A stretch of 64,000 nucleotides of DNA, from positions 1 through 64,000 of the forward strand of contig CAIZGX010000068.1 of assembly GCA_903932685.1 (NCBI GenBank). Direction: 5' to 3'. The position numbers were made by a program, and so were the translations under genes. The first letter of the stretch is position 1. Each line of letters begins with the position of its first letter. Below are positions 10,185 through 20,533 of the stretch, piece after piece. The stretch comes from an uncultured Bacteroidota bacterium (GTDB lineage Bacteria > Bacteroidota > Bacteroidia > Flavobacteriales_D > Sanyastnellaceae). Under the pieces are notes generated by a model. The model saw only the letters and a program-made list of their open reading frames with translations, searched no databases and was not told the origin of the DNA.

Positions 10185-10892
10185 TTAAAATTCTACTTTG
10201 GTTCCAATGTTTTCGCCAGAAACTAAATTCAGAAGGTTACCCTCCTTGTTCATATCGAAAATGATAATAGGCAATTTGTTTTCGTTGCAAAGAGTGAATG
10301 CGGTCATATCCATAACATTCAATCCTTTTTCATATACTTCGTTGAAAGTAACGGTTTCATACTTTGTAGCGGTAGGATCTTTCTCTGGATCTGCAGTGTA
10401 GATGCCATCTACGCGCGTTCCTTTCAAAACAACATCTGCTTCAATTTCAATGGCACGAAGTGACGCTGCCGTATCTGTTGTGAAGAATGGATTTCCTGTT
10501 CCCGCTCCGAAAATGACTACACGATTTTTTTCTAAATGTCTTACCGCTCTTCTCTTGATGAAGGGCTCGCAAATTTGTTTCATTTCAATGGCGCTTTGCA
10601 AACGCGTAGGAACATGTGCAGATTCTAATGCACTTTGAAGCGCCATGCTGTTGATCATGGTTGCTAACATACCCATGTAATCGCCTTGCGTTCGCTCCAT
10701 TCCACCTTGCTCAGCTTGAACTCCGCGGAAGATGTTTCCACCACCGATAACAATGGCGACCTCAACTCCTTTTTCCCAAACGGCTTTGATTTCTTGCGCG
10801 TATTGCATGATGCGCGCGTTATCAATTCCGAACTGTTTGTCGCCCATTAAGGCTTCACCACTTAATTTTAGAAGAATGCGTTGGTATTTCAT
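10185..10892 (-). CDS. pyrH: UMP kinase
   Basis: [13 protein letters not shown]...[10 protein letters not shown]...[13 protein letters not shown]. Confidence 0.96.
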   Translation of the reverse strand: MKYQRILLKLSGEALMGDKQFGIDNARIMQYAQEIKAVWEKGVEVAIVIGGGNIFRGVQAEQGGMERTQGDYMGMLATMINSMALQSALESAHVPTRLQSAIEMKQICEPFIKRRAVRHLEKNRVVIFGAGTGNPFFTTDTAASLRAIEIEADVVLKGTRVDGIYTADPEKDPTATKYETVTFNEVYEKGLNVMDMTAFTLCNENKLPIIIFDMNKEGNLLNLVSGENIGTKVEF

Positions 10893-10941
10893 ACTTCGCG
10901 AAGTTAGTGAATTAGGTCATTCTGCGCCCTATCTTCGCGAA
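10893..10941. promoter_or_regulatory. divergent pyrH/leuS promoter region
   Basis: reverse-strand TAACTTCG (10906-10899) 6 nt before pyrH ATG; forward TATCTTCG (10930-10937) before leuS; perfect palindrome ACTTCGCGAAGT (10893-10904). Confidence 0.4.
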
Positions 10942-10957
10942 CGATTCTACACGATTT

Positions 10958-13765
10958 ATGGAATACGATTTTAGAAATATTGAAGCTAACTGGCGCAAGA
11001 AATGGGCCCAGGACGAGTCTTATAAAGTTACCGAAGACCCGAATAAGAAGAAATTTTATGTCTTAGACATGTTCCCTTATCCAAGCGGAGCGGGCCTGCA
11101 CGTCGGCCATCCGCTGGGTTATATCGCTTCTGATATTTATGCGCGATACATGCGTCACAAAGGATACAATGTGTTGCATCCAATGGGATATGATTCTTTC
11201 GGATTACCCGCAGAACAATACGCGATTCTAACCGGACAGCATCCGGCGAAAACAACAGAGCAGAACATTGCGCGCTACCGCGAACAGCTTGATAAGATTG
11301 GTTTTTCATACGATTGGAGTAGAGAAGTTCGAACCAGCTCTCCAGATTATTACAAGTGGACACAATGGATTTTCGGATTGTTGTTCAACGCGTGGTACGA
11401 TTTAGATTCGAATAAGACAAGACCCATTTCAGAGCTGATTGCAAAGTTTGAAGAGAACGGTTCATACGGCGTGAATGCTCATATGGACGAAGAGTGGTGG
11501 AAGACTTATTTGTTGGAAGCAGATCATATTTTCTCTCCTTATTTCGAAGGGGAATTCACAGACACCGACTGGAAAAGCATGAGCGAAGCGCAAAAGGAAG
11601 CGCTGCTTATGAATTACCGAGTTGCTTATTTAGCGGACTCTTTAGTGAATTGGTGCCCGGCTTTGGGAACCGTTTTAGCGAACGACGAGATTAAAGATGG
11701 CGTGAGTGAGCGGGGTGGACATGCCGTTGAGCAAAAGAAAATGCGTCAATGGAGCATGCGAATTTCGGCCTATTCTGAACGATTGATTTCCGATTTAGAC
11801 ACGATAGATTGGCCCGATAATATTAAAGAAATTCAACGCAACTGGATCGGAAAATCTTCCGGTGCACGTGTGCGTTTTCAGGCAGAAAAAGAAGTGACGA
11901 TTGAAGTATTCACAACACGCCCGGATACATTATACGGCGTGTCATTTTTAACATTAGCTCCAGAACACGAAAGCGTGGAGGTGTTGACCACAGCGGAACA
12001 GCGCGATGCTGTGATGGAATATGTTGCGAATTCCAAATTGAAGACAGAACGTGAGCGCATGGCCGAGAAAAAGATTTCGGGCGTGTTCACGGGAAGCTAC
12101 GCGCAGCACCCTTTAACAGGAGATCAAGTTCCTGTTTGGATAGGCGACTATGTGTTGGCAGGATATGGAACCGGAGCGGTTATGGCTGTTCCAGCAGGAG
12201 ATCAGCGCGATTATGATTTCGCGAAGCATTTCAACCTAGAAATAAAAAATATTTTTGTTGAATCTGATTTGTCAGAGAAGGCGGAAACTTCTAAAGATGC
12301 GGCGTTAGCGAATTCAGATTTCTTGAACGGAATGAATTACTATGCGGCATTTGATGCGGTGTGTGAGCGATTGATGGAATTAGGTGCAGGAGAAAAGAGA
12401 GTGAATTATAGACTTCGCGATGCGGTGTTTAGCCGTCAGCGTTATTGGGGCGAGCCCTTTCCAATTTATTATGAAAACGGAATTCCTCGATTGATAAACA
12501 CAGAAGAACTTCCAACAGAATTACCAGATGTAGACGCTTATCTTCCAACAGAATCGGGCGAACCACCGTTGGCTCGTGCAACGAATTGGGAGCGAAACGG
12601 TATGCCAATGGAGTGTAACACCATGCCGGGATGGGCAGGATCTTCTTGGTATTTCTTGCGTTACATGGACCCGAACAATCATTCGGTTTTTGCATCGGAA
12701 GAGCGTATAAAATATTGGGGTCAAGTAGACTTGTACATGGGCGGTGCCGAGCACGCAACCGGACATTTATTGTATTCTCGTTTTTGGACGAAAGTGTTGT
12801 TCGACTTGGGTTACATACCGTTCAATGAACCGTTCAAGAAGATGATTAACCAAGGAATGATTCTTGGCCGCAGCAGCTTTGTTTATCGAATAAAAGATAG
12901 CAACACCTTCATCTCTTTCGAGCGAAGAAAAGAGTTTGAAACACAGCGTTTGTATGCAGACATTTCATTGGTTGACAATGATAAATTGAATATTGAAGGA
13001 TTTAAGAATTGGCTTCCAGAGTATGCTAACGCAGAATTCATGTTGAATGAAAACGGCGAGTATACATGCGGTTGGGAAGTTGAGAAAATGTCGAAGTCGA
13101 AGTACAATGTTCAGACACCAGATGAGCTTATTGAGAAGTTTGGCGCCGACACCCTTCGTTGCTATGAGATGTTCTTAGGCCCTGTTGAACAAAGCAAACC
13201 TTGGGACACGAAGGGTATTAATGGGGTGCACAATTTCTTGCGTCGGTTCCACAGACTTTTCATGGAAAACGAAACGTTCTCTGTTTCTTCGGAAGAAGCC
13301 ACAGCGGCTGAAATGCGCGTGGTTCACAAGACCATTAAGAAGATTACCGAAGACTTGGAGCGTTTCTCTTGGAACACCGTTGTTAGCGCATGCATGATTG
13401 CGACCAATGAGCTTACAGACCTGAAATGCAACAAACGTCAGGCGTTAGAGCCTCTGGTTATTTTGCTTTCTCCGTATGCTCCTCACTTGGCGGAAGAACT
13501 TTGGAAGAATTTAGGTCATTCCACTTCTGTTATGAATGAGTCATGGCCAATTGCCGAGAACAAGTATTTGGAAGACGATAACTTCGAATATCCAGTTTCT
13601 TTCAACGGAAAAACCAGATTCTTCTTGTCGCTTCCAGTTGGCATGAGCGCCGCAGATGTTGAGGCGCAGGTAATGGCACACGAAAGCACAGCGAAATATT
13701 TGGAAGGAAAATCCCCGAAAAAGATCATTGTTGTTCCAAAACGTATTGTGAATGTAGTCATGTAA
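10958..13765 (+). CDS. leuS: leucyl-tRNA synthetase
   Basis: FPYPSGAGLHVGHPLGY (HIGH region), KMSKSKYN, editing domain TTRPDTLYG. Confidence 0.96.
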   Translation: MEYDFRNIEANWRKKWAQDESYKVTEDPNKKKFYVLDMFPYPSGAGLHVGHPLGYIASDIYARYMRHKGYNVLHPMGYDSFGLPAEQYAILTGQHPAKTTEQNIARYREQLDKIGFSYDWSREVRTSSPDYYKWTQWIFGLLFNAWYDLDSNKTRPISELIAKFEENGSYGVNAHMDEEWWKTYLLEADHIFSPYFEGEFTDTDWKSMSEAQKEALLMNYRVAYLADSLVNWCPALGTVLANDEIKDGVSERGGHAVEQKKMRQWSMRISAYSERLISDLDTIDWPDNIKEIQRNWIGKSSGARVRFQAEKEVTIEVFTTRPDTLYGVSFLTLAPEHESVEVLTTAEQRDAVMEYVANSKLKTERERMAEKKISGVFTGSYAQHPLTGDQVPVWIGDYVLAGYGTGAVMAVPAGDQRDYDFAKHFNLEIKNIFVESDLSEKAETSKDAALANSDFLNGMNYYAAFDAVCERLMELGAGEKRVNYRLRDAVFSRQRYWGEPFPIYYENGIPRLINTEELPTELPDVDAYLPTESGEPPLARATNWERNGMPMECNTMPGWAGSSWYFLRYMDPNNHSVFASEERIKYWGQVDLYMGGAEHATGHLLYSRFWTKVLFDLGYIPFNEPFKKMINQGMILGRSSFVYRIKDSNTFISFERRKEFETQRLYADISLVDNDKLNIEGFKNWLPEYANAEFMLNENGEYTCGWEVEKMSKSKYNVQTPDELIEKFGADTLRCYEMFLGPVEQSKPWDTKGINGVHNFLRRFHRLFMENETFSVSSEEATAAEMRVVHKTIKKITEDLERFSWNTVVSACMIATNELTDLKCNKRQALEPLVILLSPYAPHLAEELWKNLGHSTSVMNESWPIAENKYLEDDNFEYPVSFNGKTRFFLSLPVGMSAADVEAQVMAHESTAKYLEGKSPKKIIVVPKRIVNVVM

Positions 13766-13784
13766 CACTACCTTTGGTAGTCCC

Positions 13785-15755
13785 ATGATTTCCCGCTCCA
13801 CCATAGATCGAATTTTTCAGGCCACTCTTATTGAAGATGTGGTTGGAGAGTTTGTTCATTTGAAAAAAAGCGGGTCTTCTTATCGCGGTCTTTCTCCGTT
13901 TGTGAATGAAAAAACACCGAGTTTTTTCGTTGTTCCAGCGAAAGGTATTTACAAAGATTTCAGTTCTGGAAAAGGCGGAAACGCCATTGATTTTCTCATG
14001 CAGCATGAGAAGCTTACCTATCCGGAAGCCTTGCGCTGGTTGGCGAACAGGTACAACATAGAAATTGAAGAAGAGAGTCAGACCGAAGAACAGAAAGCTG
14101 AAAAGAGCGAACGCGAGCAACTTTCTGTTGTCACCGATTTCGCCAATAAGTATTTCCAAGATCAGATGTACAATTCGGAAATGGGAAGAGCCATTGGGCT
14201 TTCTTATTTTGAATCGCGTGGATTTCGTGAAGACACGCTGAAGAAATTTCAGTTGGGCTATTGTCCAGACGGATGGGACAAGATGTCTCAAGCGGCTCTG
14301 TCTGCCGGGCATTCGTTGACCTATTTGTTGAAGACCGGTTTAACGCGCGAAAAGGACGGTTCGCCGTATGACTTCTTCCGAGGAAGGGTGATGTTCCCCA
14401 TTCACAATGTGAGTGGAAAAGTGATTGCCTTTGGTGGAAGAACACTGAAAGCAGAGAAGGACATTGCCAAATATTTCAACAGTCCAGAAAGCGATCTTTA
14501 TCACAAGTCGAACACCTTGTACGGTTTGCATCTCGCGAAGAACGCGATGGTGAAGGAAGACAACTGTTTTTTGGTTGAAGGATATACCGATGTGATTGCG
14601 CTTCATCAAGCGGGTGTTGAGAATGTGGTGGCAAGCAGCGGAACAAGTTTGACCGAAGGACAGATTCGACTCATTCGTCGTTTCACACAAAACATTACGA
14701 TTTTATACGACGGAGACAAGGCTGGAATTAAAGCGAGTTTCCGAGGTATTGACATGATATTGAAGGAAGGGTTGAACGTTCGCGTATCAACATTTCCAGA
14801 TGGCGATGATCCTGACAGTTATTCTAGAAAGCACAGCAGTGAAGAGATTCAGCTGTATGTGAAGGATAATGCCAAAGATTTCATTCGATATAAAACGGCT
14901 TTACTTCTTGAAGAGGTTGGTAATGATCCCATTAAAAAAGCGGGATTAATTCGTGGGATTGTGGACAGCATTGCGTTGATTCCGGATGCGATTAAGCGTT
15001 CGGTTTTCGTGCAAGACTGCTCGCAGATTATGGGTATTGGAGAGTCTGTTCTGTTCTTAGAACTGAACAAATCACTTCAAGAAAATTTAAAGAAAGGCCC
15101 AGTAAAATCAACTTCTTCGGAAGATGGAGGTGTTCACACAACGGTTGAAGCACCTACTCCAACACCTTTCGACGAGACTGTTCCGGTTCCGGATACACTG
15201 AATGCTGAAGCGCAAGAGCGAGACTTCATGCGCATTTTATTGATGTACGGAGAATATGAAATGCCCATTGAAATAGTAAATGAAGAAGGCAAGCGAGAGG
15301 TTATTCATTTATCGGTGGCAGATTATTTAATTGGAAATCTTGAGCATGATTTTATGACTCTTCAGTGCGAGGTTTATTCGAAAATGTTGAAGGAGTATTT
15401 GGAATTGGTGAAGGATAATCAGATGCCGAGTCATCACAATTTTACTTCTCATGAGGAAGAAAGTGTTCGAAGTGAGGCTGTAAACGTTTTAACCACACGT
15501 CATCAAATTAGCGAGAATTGGAAAACGAAACACGGCATATTAACTGAATCGGAAGAGTACGTCATAGGAAAGGCAGCGAAAGATTGTTTATTTCGCATGA
15601 AAATGCGGCATGTACAAATAGCATCAAAGGCCATAGAATCCCAATTGGAAAATGAATCCAACGAAGATGAAGTCATGATGTTATTAGCGGAGAAGAAAAG
15701 ATTGGACGAAGTACGGAAGCAGTTAGCAGATAATTTTGGAACAGTGGTTTTATAA
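13785..15755 (+). CDS. dnaG: DNA primase
   Basis: N-terminal domain YRGLSPFVNEKTPSF, Toprim EGYTDVIALHQAG, LYDGDKAGIKA. Confidence 0.93.
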   Translation: MISRSTIDRIFQATLIEDVVGEFVHLKKSGSSYRGLSPFVNEKTPSFFVVPAKGIYKDFSSGKGGNAIDFLMQHEKLTYPEALRWLANRYNIEIEEESQTEEQKAEKSEREQLSVVTDFANKYFQDQMYNSEMGRAIGLSYFESRGFREDTLKKFQLGYCPDGWDKMSQAALSAGHSLTYLLKTGLTREKDGSPYDFFRGRVMFPIHNVSGKVIAFGGRTLKAEKDIAKYFNSPESDLYHKSNTLYGLHLAKNAMVKEDNCFLVEGYTDVIALHQAGVENVVASSGTSLTEGQIRLIRRFTQNITILYDGDKAGIKASFRGIDMILKEGLNVRVSTFPDGDDPDSYSRKHSSEEIQLYVKDNAKDFIRYKTALLLEEVGNDPIKKAGLIRGIVDSIALIPDAIKRSVFVQDCSQIMGIGESVLFLELNKSLQENLKKGPVKSTSSEDGGVHTTVEAPTPTPFDETVPVPDTLNAEAQERDFMRILLMYGEYEMPIEIVNEEGKREVIHLSVADYLIGNLEHDFMTLQCEVYSKMLKEYLELVKDNQMPSHHNFTSHEEESVRSEAVNVLTTRHQISENWKTKHGILTESEEYVIGKAAKDCLFRMKMRHVQIASKAIESQLENESNEDEVMMLLAEKKRLDEVRKQLADNFGTVVL

Positions 15756-15764
15756 AAGAAGAAG

Positions 15765-15989
15765 ATGGAAAAAGCGATCAGATACCCAATGCCTGGAGAG
15801 CGTTGGAAGCATTACAAAGGTGGGGTTTATGAGGTTATTACTTTAGCGAACCACAGTGAGACAAAAGAGGCTTTGGTTATCTATAAGTCAGTCCCTTTCG
15901 GATCTATTTACGCTCGCCCTCTTCACATGTGGGAAGAAGAATGTGAGCTTGGACGCATTAAGTTCAAGCGTTTTGAAATAATTGAATAA
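15765..15989 (+). CDS. DUF1653 domain protein
   Basis: PGERWKHYKGGVYEVITLANHSET...ARPLHMWEEE. Confidence 0.8.
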   Translation: MEKAIRYPMPGERWKHYKGGVYEVITLANHSETKEALVIYKSVPFGSIYARPLHMWEEECELGRIKFKRFEIIE

Positions 15990-16062
15990 GTTGAAAAATC
16001 ATCTGTTTGAAGTCACGGTTTCAAATTAAAAACCGCTGTATCTTCGACACAAATATTACTCT

Positions 16063-16743
16063 ATGTTTGAACGTAAAGAATTTAAAAAATATGCTACAGG
16101 CCATCTAGGTATCAATAGCACAGTGGTGAACGATGTGATCTCTCACATGTATGGTCCAGAGAACATGACAAGAACAGTTATTGAAGAGCGTCACATGCCT
16201 TTTCGTGAGGTAGATGTGTTTTCTCGTTTAATGGCTGATAGAATTATTTTCTTGGGAACTGAAATAGATGACTACATCGCGAATATTATTCAAGCGCAGT
16301 TGTTGTTTTTGGAAAGCACAGACTCTAAAAAAGACATTCAGATTTACATTAATTCTCCAGGAGGAAGTGTATACGCAGGCTTAGGTATATATGACACCAT
16401 GCAATACATTAATCCGGATGTAGCAACGATCTGCACAGGTATGGCCGCCTCTATGGGTGCTGTTTTGTTGTGCGCAGGTCAAGCGGGAAAACGCACAGGA
16501 CTGAAGCACTCTCGTGTTATGATTCACCAACCTTTAGGCGGTGCGCGCGGACAAGCTTCAGACATTGAAATCACAGCTCGTGAAATTCAAAAATTGAAGA
16601 AAGAATTGTACGACATCATTGCTACACACAGCGGTAAGACGTATGATCAAGTATGGGCAGACAGTGATCGCGATTATTGGATGATTGCATCTGAGGCGAA
16701 AGAGTACGGAATGATAGATGAAGTTTTAGAAAGAAAAGTATAA
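16063..16743 (+). CDS. clpP: ATP-dependent Clp protease proteolytic subunit
   Basis: [49 protein letters not shown]. Confidence 0.95.
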   Translation: MFERKEFKKYATGHLGINSTVVNDVISHMYGPENMTRTVIEERHMPFREVDVFSRLMADRIIFLGTEIDDYIANIIQAQLLFLESTDSKKDIQIYINSPGGSVYAGLGIYDTMQYINPDVATICTGMAASMGAVLLCAGQAGKRTGLKHSRVMIHQPLGGARGQASDIEITAREIQKLKKELYDIIATHSGKTYDQVWADSDRDYWMIASEAKEYGMIDEVLERKV

Positions 16744-16764
16744 GAATTTCAACCTGAATAAAAG

Positions 16765-16789
16765 TAGAGACACGACCTTCGTGTCTCTA
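16765..16789 (+). terminator. intrinsic terminator-like hairpin after clpP
   Basis: TAGAGACACGA CCT TCGTGTCTCTA, perfect 11-bp stem. Confidence 0.8.
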
Positions 16790-16803
16790 TTTGTTTATAG
16801 ACT

Positions 16804-19263
16804 ATGAAAACCTTTTTTGTTGATGTTGTTGTCCCGCTGGCACTTCCGCAAGTGCTTACCTACAGGGTTCCTGTGGCTTGGGAGAACTACGTTCAGCAAG
16901 GGGTTCGCGTTGTTGTTCCGCTAGGAAAATCTAAACGTTACACCGGAATCGTTTGGCGCGTGCACGAAGAGGTTCCGCAAGACTATGCGGCAAAGTATTT
17001 TGAAGAAGTGCTGGATGATGTGCCGGTAGTATCAGAAACACAAATGCAACTGTGGGATTGGATAGCGAAGTACTACGCCTGCACGCTCGGAGAAGTTATG
17101 ACTGCAGCTCTTCCAAGTGGATTGAAATTATCGAGTGAAACAGTTTATACAACGAAAGACTTGTCTGTTGACTTAACACCGAATGAACGTTCGGTTGTAG
17201 ATGTAATTGTTGAAAAAGACCGCGGAATGGGCGTTATGTCGAAAGACATACAACACGCATTACCGAAGGTTTCCATTCATTCCACACTGAAAAACTTATT
17301 GAAGAAGAACGCCATTGCGTCGTTCGAAGAGGTGAAAGAGAAGTTCATTCCGAAAAGAGTTTCTTATGTGAGTTTAGGACAAAACGGAAACACCGATGAG
17401 CAGCTGCAACAACATTTTTCAGCTTTAGAAAAGCGCAATGCCGACAAGCAGATTCAGGTTCTCATGACCTTTTTGCAAATGAGCAAGTGGGACGGAAATA
17501 GCGGAGAATCTGTAAAGAAGAAGGAGCTTGAGATTCAATCGAAGACCGACGCTTCAGCCATTTCAGCACTGGTGAAGAAGGGAATACTGGCCATTGAAGA
17601 ACGCGCTGAATTGCGCATGGTTAGCGGGGATCACGAACTTCTTCCACTGCCTGTTCTGAGTGAATTACAACAAAGTGCATTTGAGAAAATCAAATCTCAT
17701 TCAGGAGTGACGTTGCTGCACGGAGTGACGTCTTCCGGAAAAACAGAAGTGTATTTGCACTTAATGCAAGAGCAAATTCAGCAAGGCAAACAAGTGTTGT
17801 TGTTGGTTCCTGAAATAGCATTGACCTCGCATTTGATAGATCGCATTCAACGTTTTTTTGGCGTTCGTGTGGGTATTTATCACAGCGGCTACAGCACTCA
17901 TGAACGCACAGAAGTTTGGCATCGTGTACATTCAGAGTTGCACCGATTTGATATTGTTTTAGGAGCACGTTCAGGTGTGTTTCTTCCTTTTGAAAATCTT
18001 GGATTAATCATCGTAGATGAAGAGCATGAAGGAACGTTTAAGCAACAGGATCCGGCTCCACGTTATCATGCGCGAGACACCGCCATTAAACTAAGTGTTT
18101 TATCGAATGCACAAGTTGTACTTGGAAGCGCAACGCCTTCGTTGGAATCCTACTTCAACGCATCGCAAAAAAAATATCAGTTGGTTGAAATGTTCGAGCG
18201 CTATGGCAACGCCGTTCAACCTAAAATAGATTTTGTAAACCTTCGCTCTGAGCTTCAAGCGAAGCGTATGCAAGGCGTTTTTTCTTCGACTTTATTGGAA
18301 GCCATAGACACAACAGTAAAGGCGGGCAAACAAGTTATTTTATTCCAGAACCGCCGTGGATACACGCCTTTGTGGGAGTGCGAAATGTGTCATTACACAC
18401 CCGAGTGTAAGAACTGCGACGTGAGTTTGACGTATCATAAATTTCATCATGAACTGCGCTGTCACTACTGCGGTCATCATGAAATTCCTGTTCAGCAATG
18501 TCCCTCATGCGGAGCGAACGCTTTCAAAATGTTAGGTGCAGGAACAGAACGCATTGAAGAAGAGTTGGGCGAGTGTTTGCCTCATCTTAGAATTTCGCGC
18601 ATGGACTTAGATGTAGCAAAAGGCAAACACGCGCACCATAAAATTATTTCAGAATTCGAAAGCGGAAAGACCGATGTGTTGATAGGAACTCAGATGGTGA
18701 CGAAAGGCTTGGACTTCAGTAATGTTCACTTGGTTGGAATTTTAAATGCCGATCGCATGTTGAAACATCCCGATTTTCGTTCAATAGAAAGGGCGTTTCA
18801 GATGATGGTGCAGGTTGCGGGAAGAAGTGGAAGAAGAGAAGAACGCGGGCGTGTGCTTATACAAACGTACGCGCCTGAACATTGGGTTTTTCCGTTGATT
18901 GAAAACAATCAGTACGGACATTTTTTTGCTTTGGAGTTGGCAGAGCGCAAGCAGTTCAGGTATCCGCCTTTCACAAGAATGATTAAACTTACGGTTAAGC
19001 ACAAAGAACAAGGTGTTGTCTTAGGTGCAGCGGCAGAGCTTGCCACGTGGTTTTTCAAATCGTTATTCGGAAATTATACAGGCCCTGAAACGCCTGCCAT
19101 TGGACGCGTGAACAATTATTACATTCAACAATTTTGGATTCGAATTCCAAGTGAAATAACACCGGCGAAAGTGAAACGATATCTTATGGATTGTTCTCAA
19201 TCGCTCACGTCTCAACAGAAATACAAAATGGTTCGCGTGTCTATTGACGTAGACCCCATGTAA
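16804..19263 (+). CDS. priA: primosomal protein N' (replication restart helicase)
   Basis: GVTSSGKTEVYLHL; DEEHEGTFKQQDPAPRYHARD; Zn-binding C-x2-C clusters; 819 aa. Confidence 0.95.
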   Translation: MKTFFVDVVVPLALPQVLTYRVPVAWENYVQQGVRVVVPLGKSKRYTGIVWRVHEEVPQDYAAKYFEEVLDDVPVVSETQMQLWDWIAKYYACTLGEVMTAALPSGLKLSSETVYTTKDLSVDLTPNERSVVDVIVEKDRGMGVMSKDIQHALPKVSIHSTLKNLLKKNAIASFEEVKEKFIPKRVSYVSLGQNGNTDEQLQQHFSALEKRNADKQIQVLMTFLQMSKWDGNSGESVKKKELEIQSKTDASAISALVKKGILAIEERAELRMVSGDHELLPLPVLSELQQSAFEKIKSHSGVTLLHGVTSSGKTEVYLHLMQEQIQQGKQVLLLVPEIALTSHLIDRIQRFFGVRVGIYHSGYSTHERTEVWHRVHSELHRFDIVLGARSGVFLPFENLGLIIVDEEHEGTFKQQDPAPRYHARDTAIKLSVLSNAQVVLGSATPSLESYFNASQKKYQLVEMFERYGNAVQPKIDFVNLRSELQAKRMQGVFSSTLLEAIDTTVKAGKQVILFQNRRGYTPLWECEMCHYTPECKNCDVSLTYHKFHHELRCHYCGHHEIPVQQCPSCGANAFKMLGAGTERIEEELGECLPHLRISRMDLDVAKGKHAHHKIISEFESGKTDVLIGTQMVTKGLDFSNVHLVGILNADRMLKHPDFRSIERAFQMMVQVAGRSGRREERGRVLIQTYAPEHWVFPLIENNQYGHFFALELAERKQFRYPPFTRMIKLTVKHKEQGVVLGAAAELATWFFKSLFGNYTGPETPAIGRVNNYYIQQFWIRIPSEITPAKVKRYLMDCSQSLTSQQKYKMVRVSIDVDPM

Positions 19264-19302
19264 ACAGCCGACTTTCATTACCTTTGTTGGAAAGAATTAA
19301 AG

Positions 19303-20532
19303 ATGGCTAAACAAGAGATAAATTGCTCGTTTTGTGGTAGAAAAAAGAGTGAGGTGAATGTGCTCATTGCGGGTGTTTCTGGACACATATGCGACGACTG
19401 CGCGAGACAAGCCAACGAGATTGTAAAAGAAGAAGCAGTTGTTCCGAAGGAAGAATTTAGCACTTCGGAATTAATGAAGCCGATTGAAATCAGAGATTTT
19501 TTGAATGAATACATCATTGGTCAAGACGAGGCCAAGAAGGTTTTGAGCGTTGCGGTGTACAATCACTACAAGCGCTTGGCGCAGCATGCAGCAGGGAAGC
19601 AAGACGATGAAGTTGAAATTGAAAAATCGAATATTGTATTGGTTGGAGAAACGGGAACAGGAAAAACACTTTTGGCAAAAACCATTGCGAAAATGTTGAA
19701 TGTTCCGTTCTGCATTGCAGATGCCACCGTGCTTACACAGGCTGGTTACGTTGGAGAAGATGTTGAAAGTATTCTATCTCGACTTTTACAAAGCGCAGAT
19801 TTCGATGTTCAAAAAGCAGAACGTGGAATTGTGTTCATTGACGAAATAGACAAGATCGCACGGAAGAGCGACAACCCTAGCATTACGCGAGACGTAAGTG
19901 GTGAAGGCGTTCAACAAGCGTTGTTGAAATTGTTGGAAGGTGCTACGGTGAGTGTTCCCCCACAAGGAGGAAGAAAGCACCCAGAGCAGAAGATGATTCA
20001 GATTGACACGAAGAATATTTTGTTCGTTTGTGGTGGGGCTTTTGACGGAATAGATAAGCACATTGAGCGCCGCATGAATACAGCAAGCATAGGATATCGC
20101 AATGCGTTTACTGTGGAAGAACAAGGCGGATGGCTGCAGTACATTGCTCCTGCCGATTTGAAACAGTTCGGATTAATTCCAGAATTAATCGGTCGTTTCC
20201 CGGTATTGACGTTTTTGAATCCGCTTGACGAGTCGGCTCTAAGAAGAATTTTAACAGAACCGAAAAATGCATTGGTGAAGCAATATGTGAAGTTGTTTGA
20301 AATGGACGGCGTGAAGCTTTCTTTCGATAAGCAGGTGTTGGATTATATTGTTGAAAAAGCAATGACATACAAATTAGGCGCACGCGGATTACGTTCAATC
20401 TGCGAAGCAATTTTGTTAGATCTTATGTTTGAAATTCCAAATCAAACGGAAGAAAAAGAATTCAAAGTAACGTTGGCTTATGCACGCGATAAATTTGAAA
20501 GTTCGAAACTAAGTCAATTGAAGGTGGCGTAA
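19303..20532 (+). CDS. clpX: ATP-dependent Clp protease ATP-binding subunit ClpX
   Basis: N-terminal Cys4 zinc finger; [24 protein letters not shown]. Confidence 0.96.
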   Translation: MAKQEINCSFCGRKKSEVNVLIAGVSGHICDDCARQANEIVKEEAVVPKEEFSTSELMKPIEIRDFLNEYIIGQDEAKKVLSVAVYNHYKRLAQHAAGKQDDEVEIEKSNIVLVGETGTGKTLLAKTIAKMLNVPFCIADATVLTQAGYVGEDVESILSRLLQSADFDVQKAERGIVFIDEIDKIARKSDNPSITRDVSGEGVQQALLKLLEGATVSVPPQGGRKHPEQKMIQIDTKNILFVCGGAFDGIDKHIERRMNTASIGYRNAFTVEEQGGWLQYIAPADLKQFGLIPELIGRFPVLTFLNPLDESALRRILTEPKNALVKQYVKLFEMDGVKLSFDKQVLDYIVEKAMTYKLGARGLRSICEAILLDLMFEIPNQTEEKEFKVTLAYARDKFESSKLSQLKVA

Positions 20533-20533
20533 A

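Noticed and set aside
10958-13765. Long insertions in LeuRS (935 aa, including a block before KMSKS)
   Set aside because: Catalytic motifs are intact and such insertions are probably a lineage feature of Bacteroidota LeuRS rather than a novelty
13758-14312. 184-aa ORF on the minus strand opposite dnaG
   Set aside because: Lies fully antisense to a conserved gene and overlaps the leuS end; composition and frame look like shadow-frame translation with no recognisable domain
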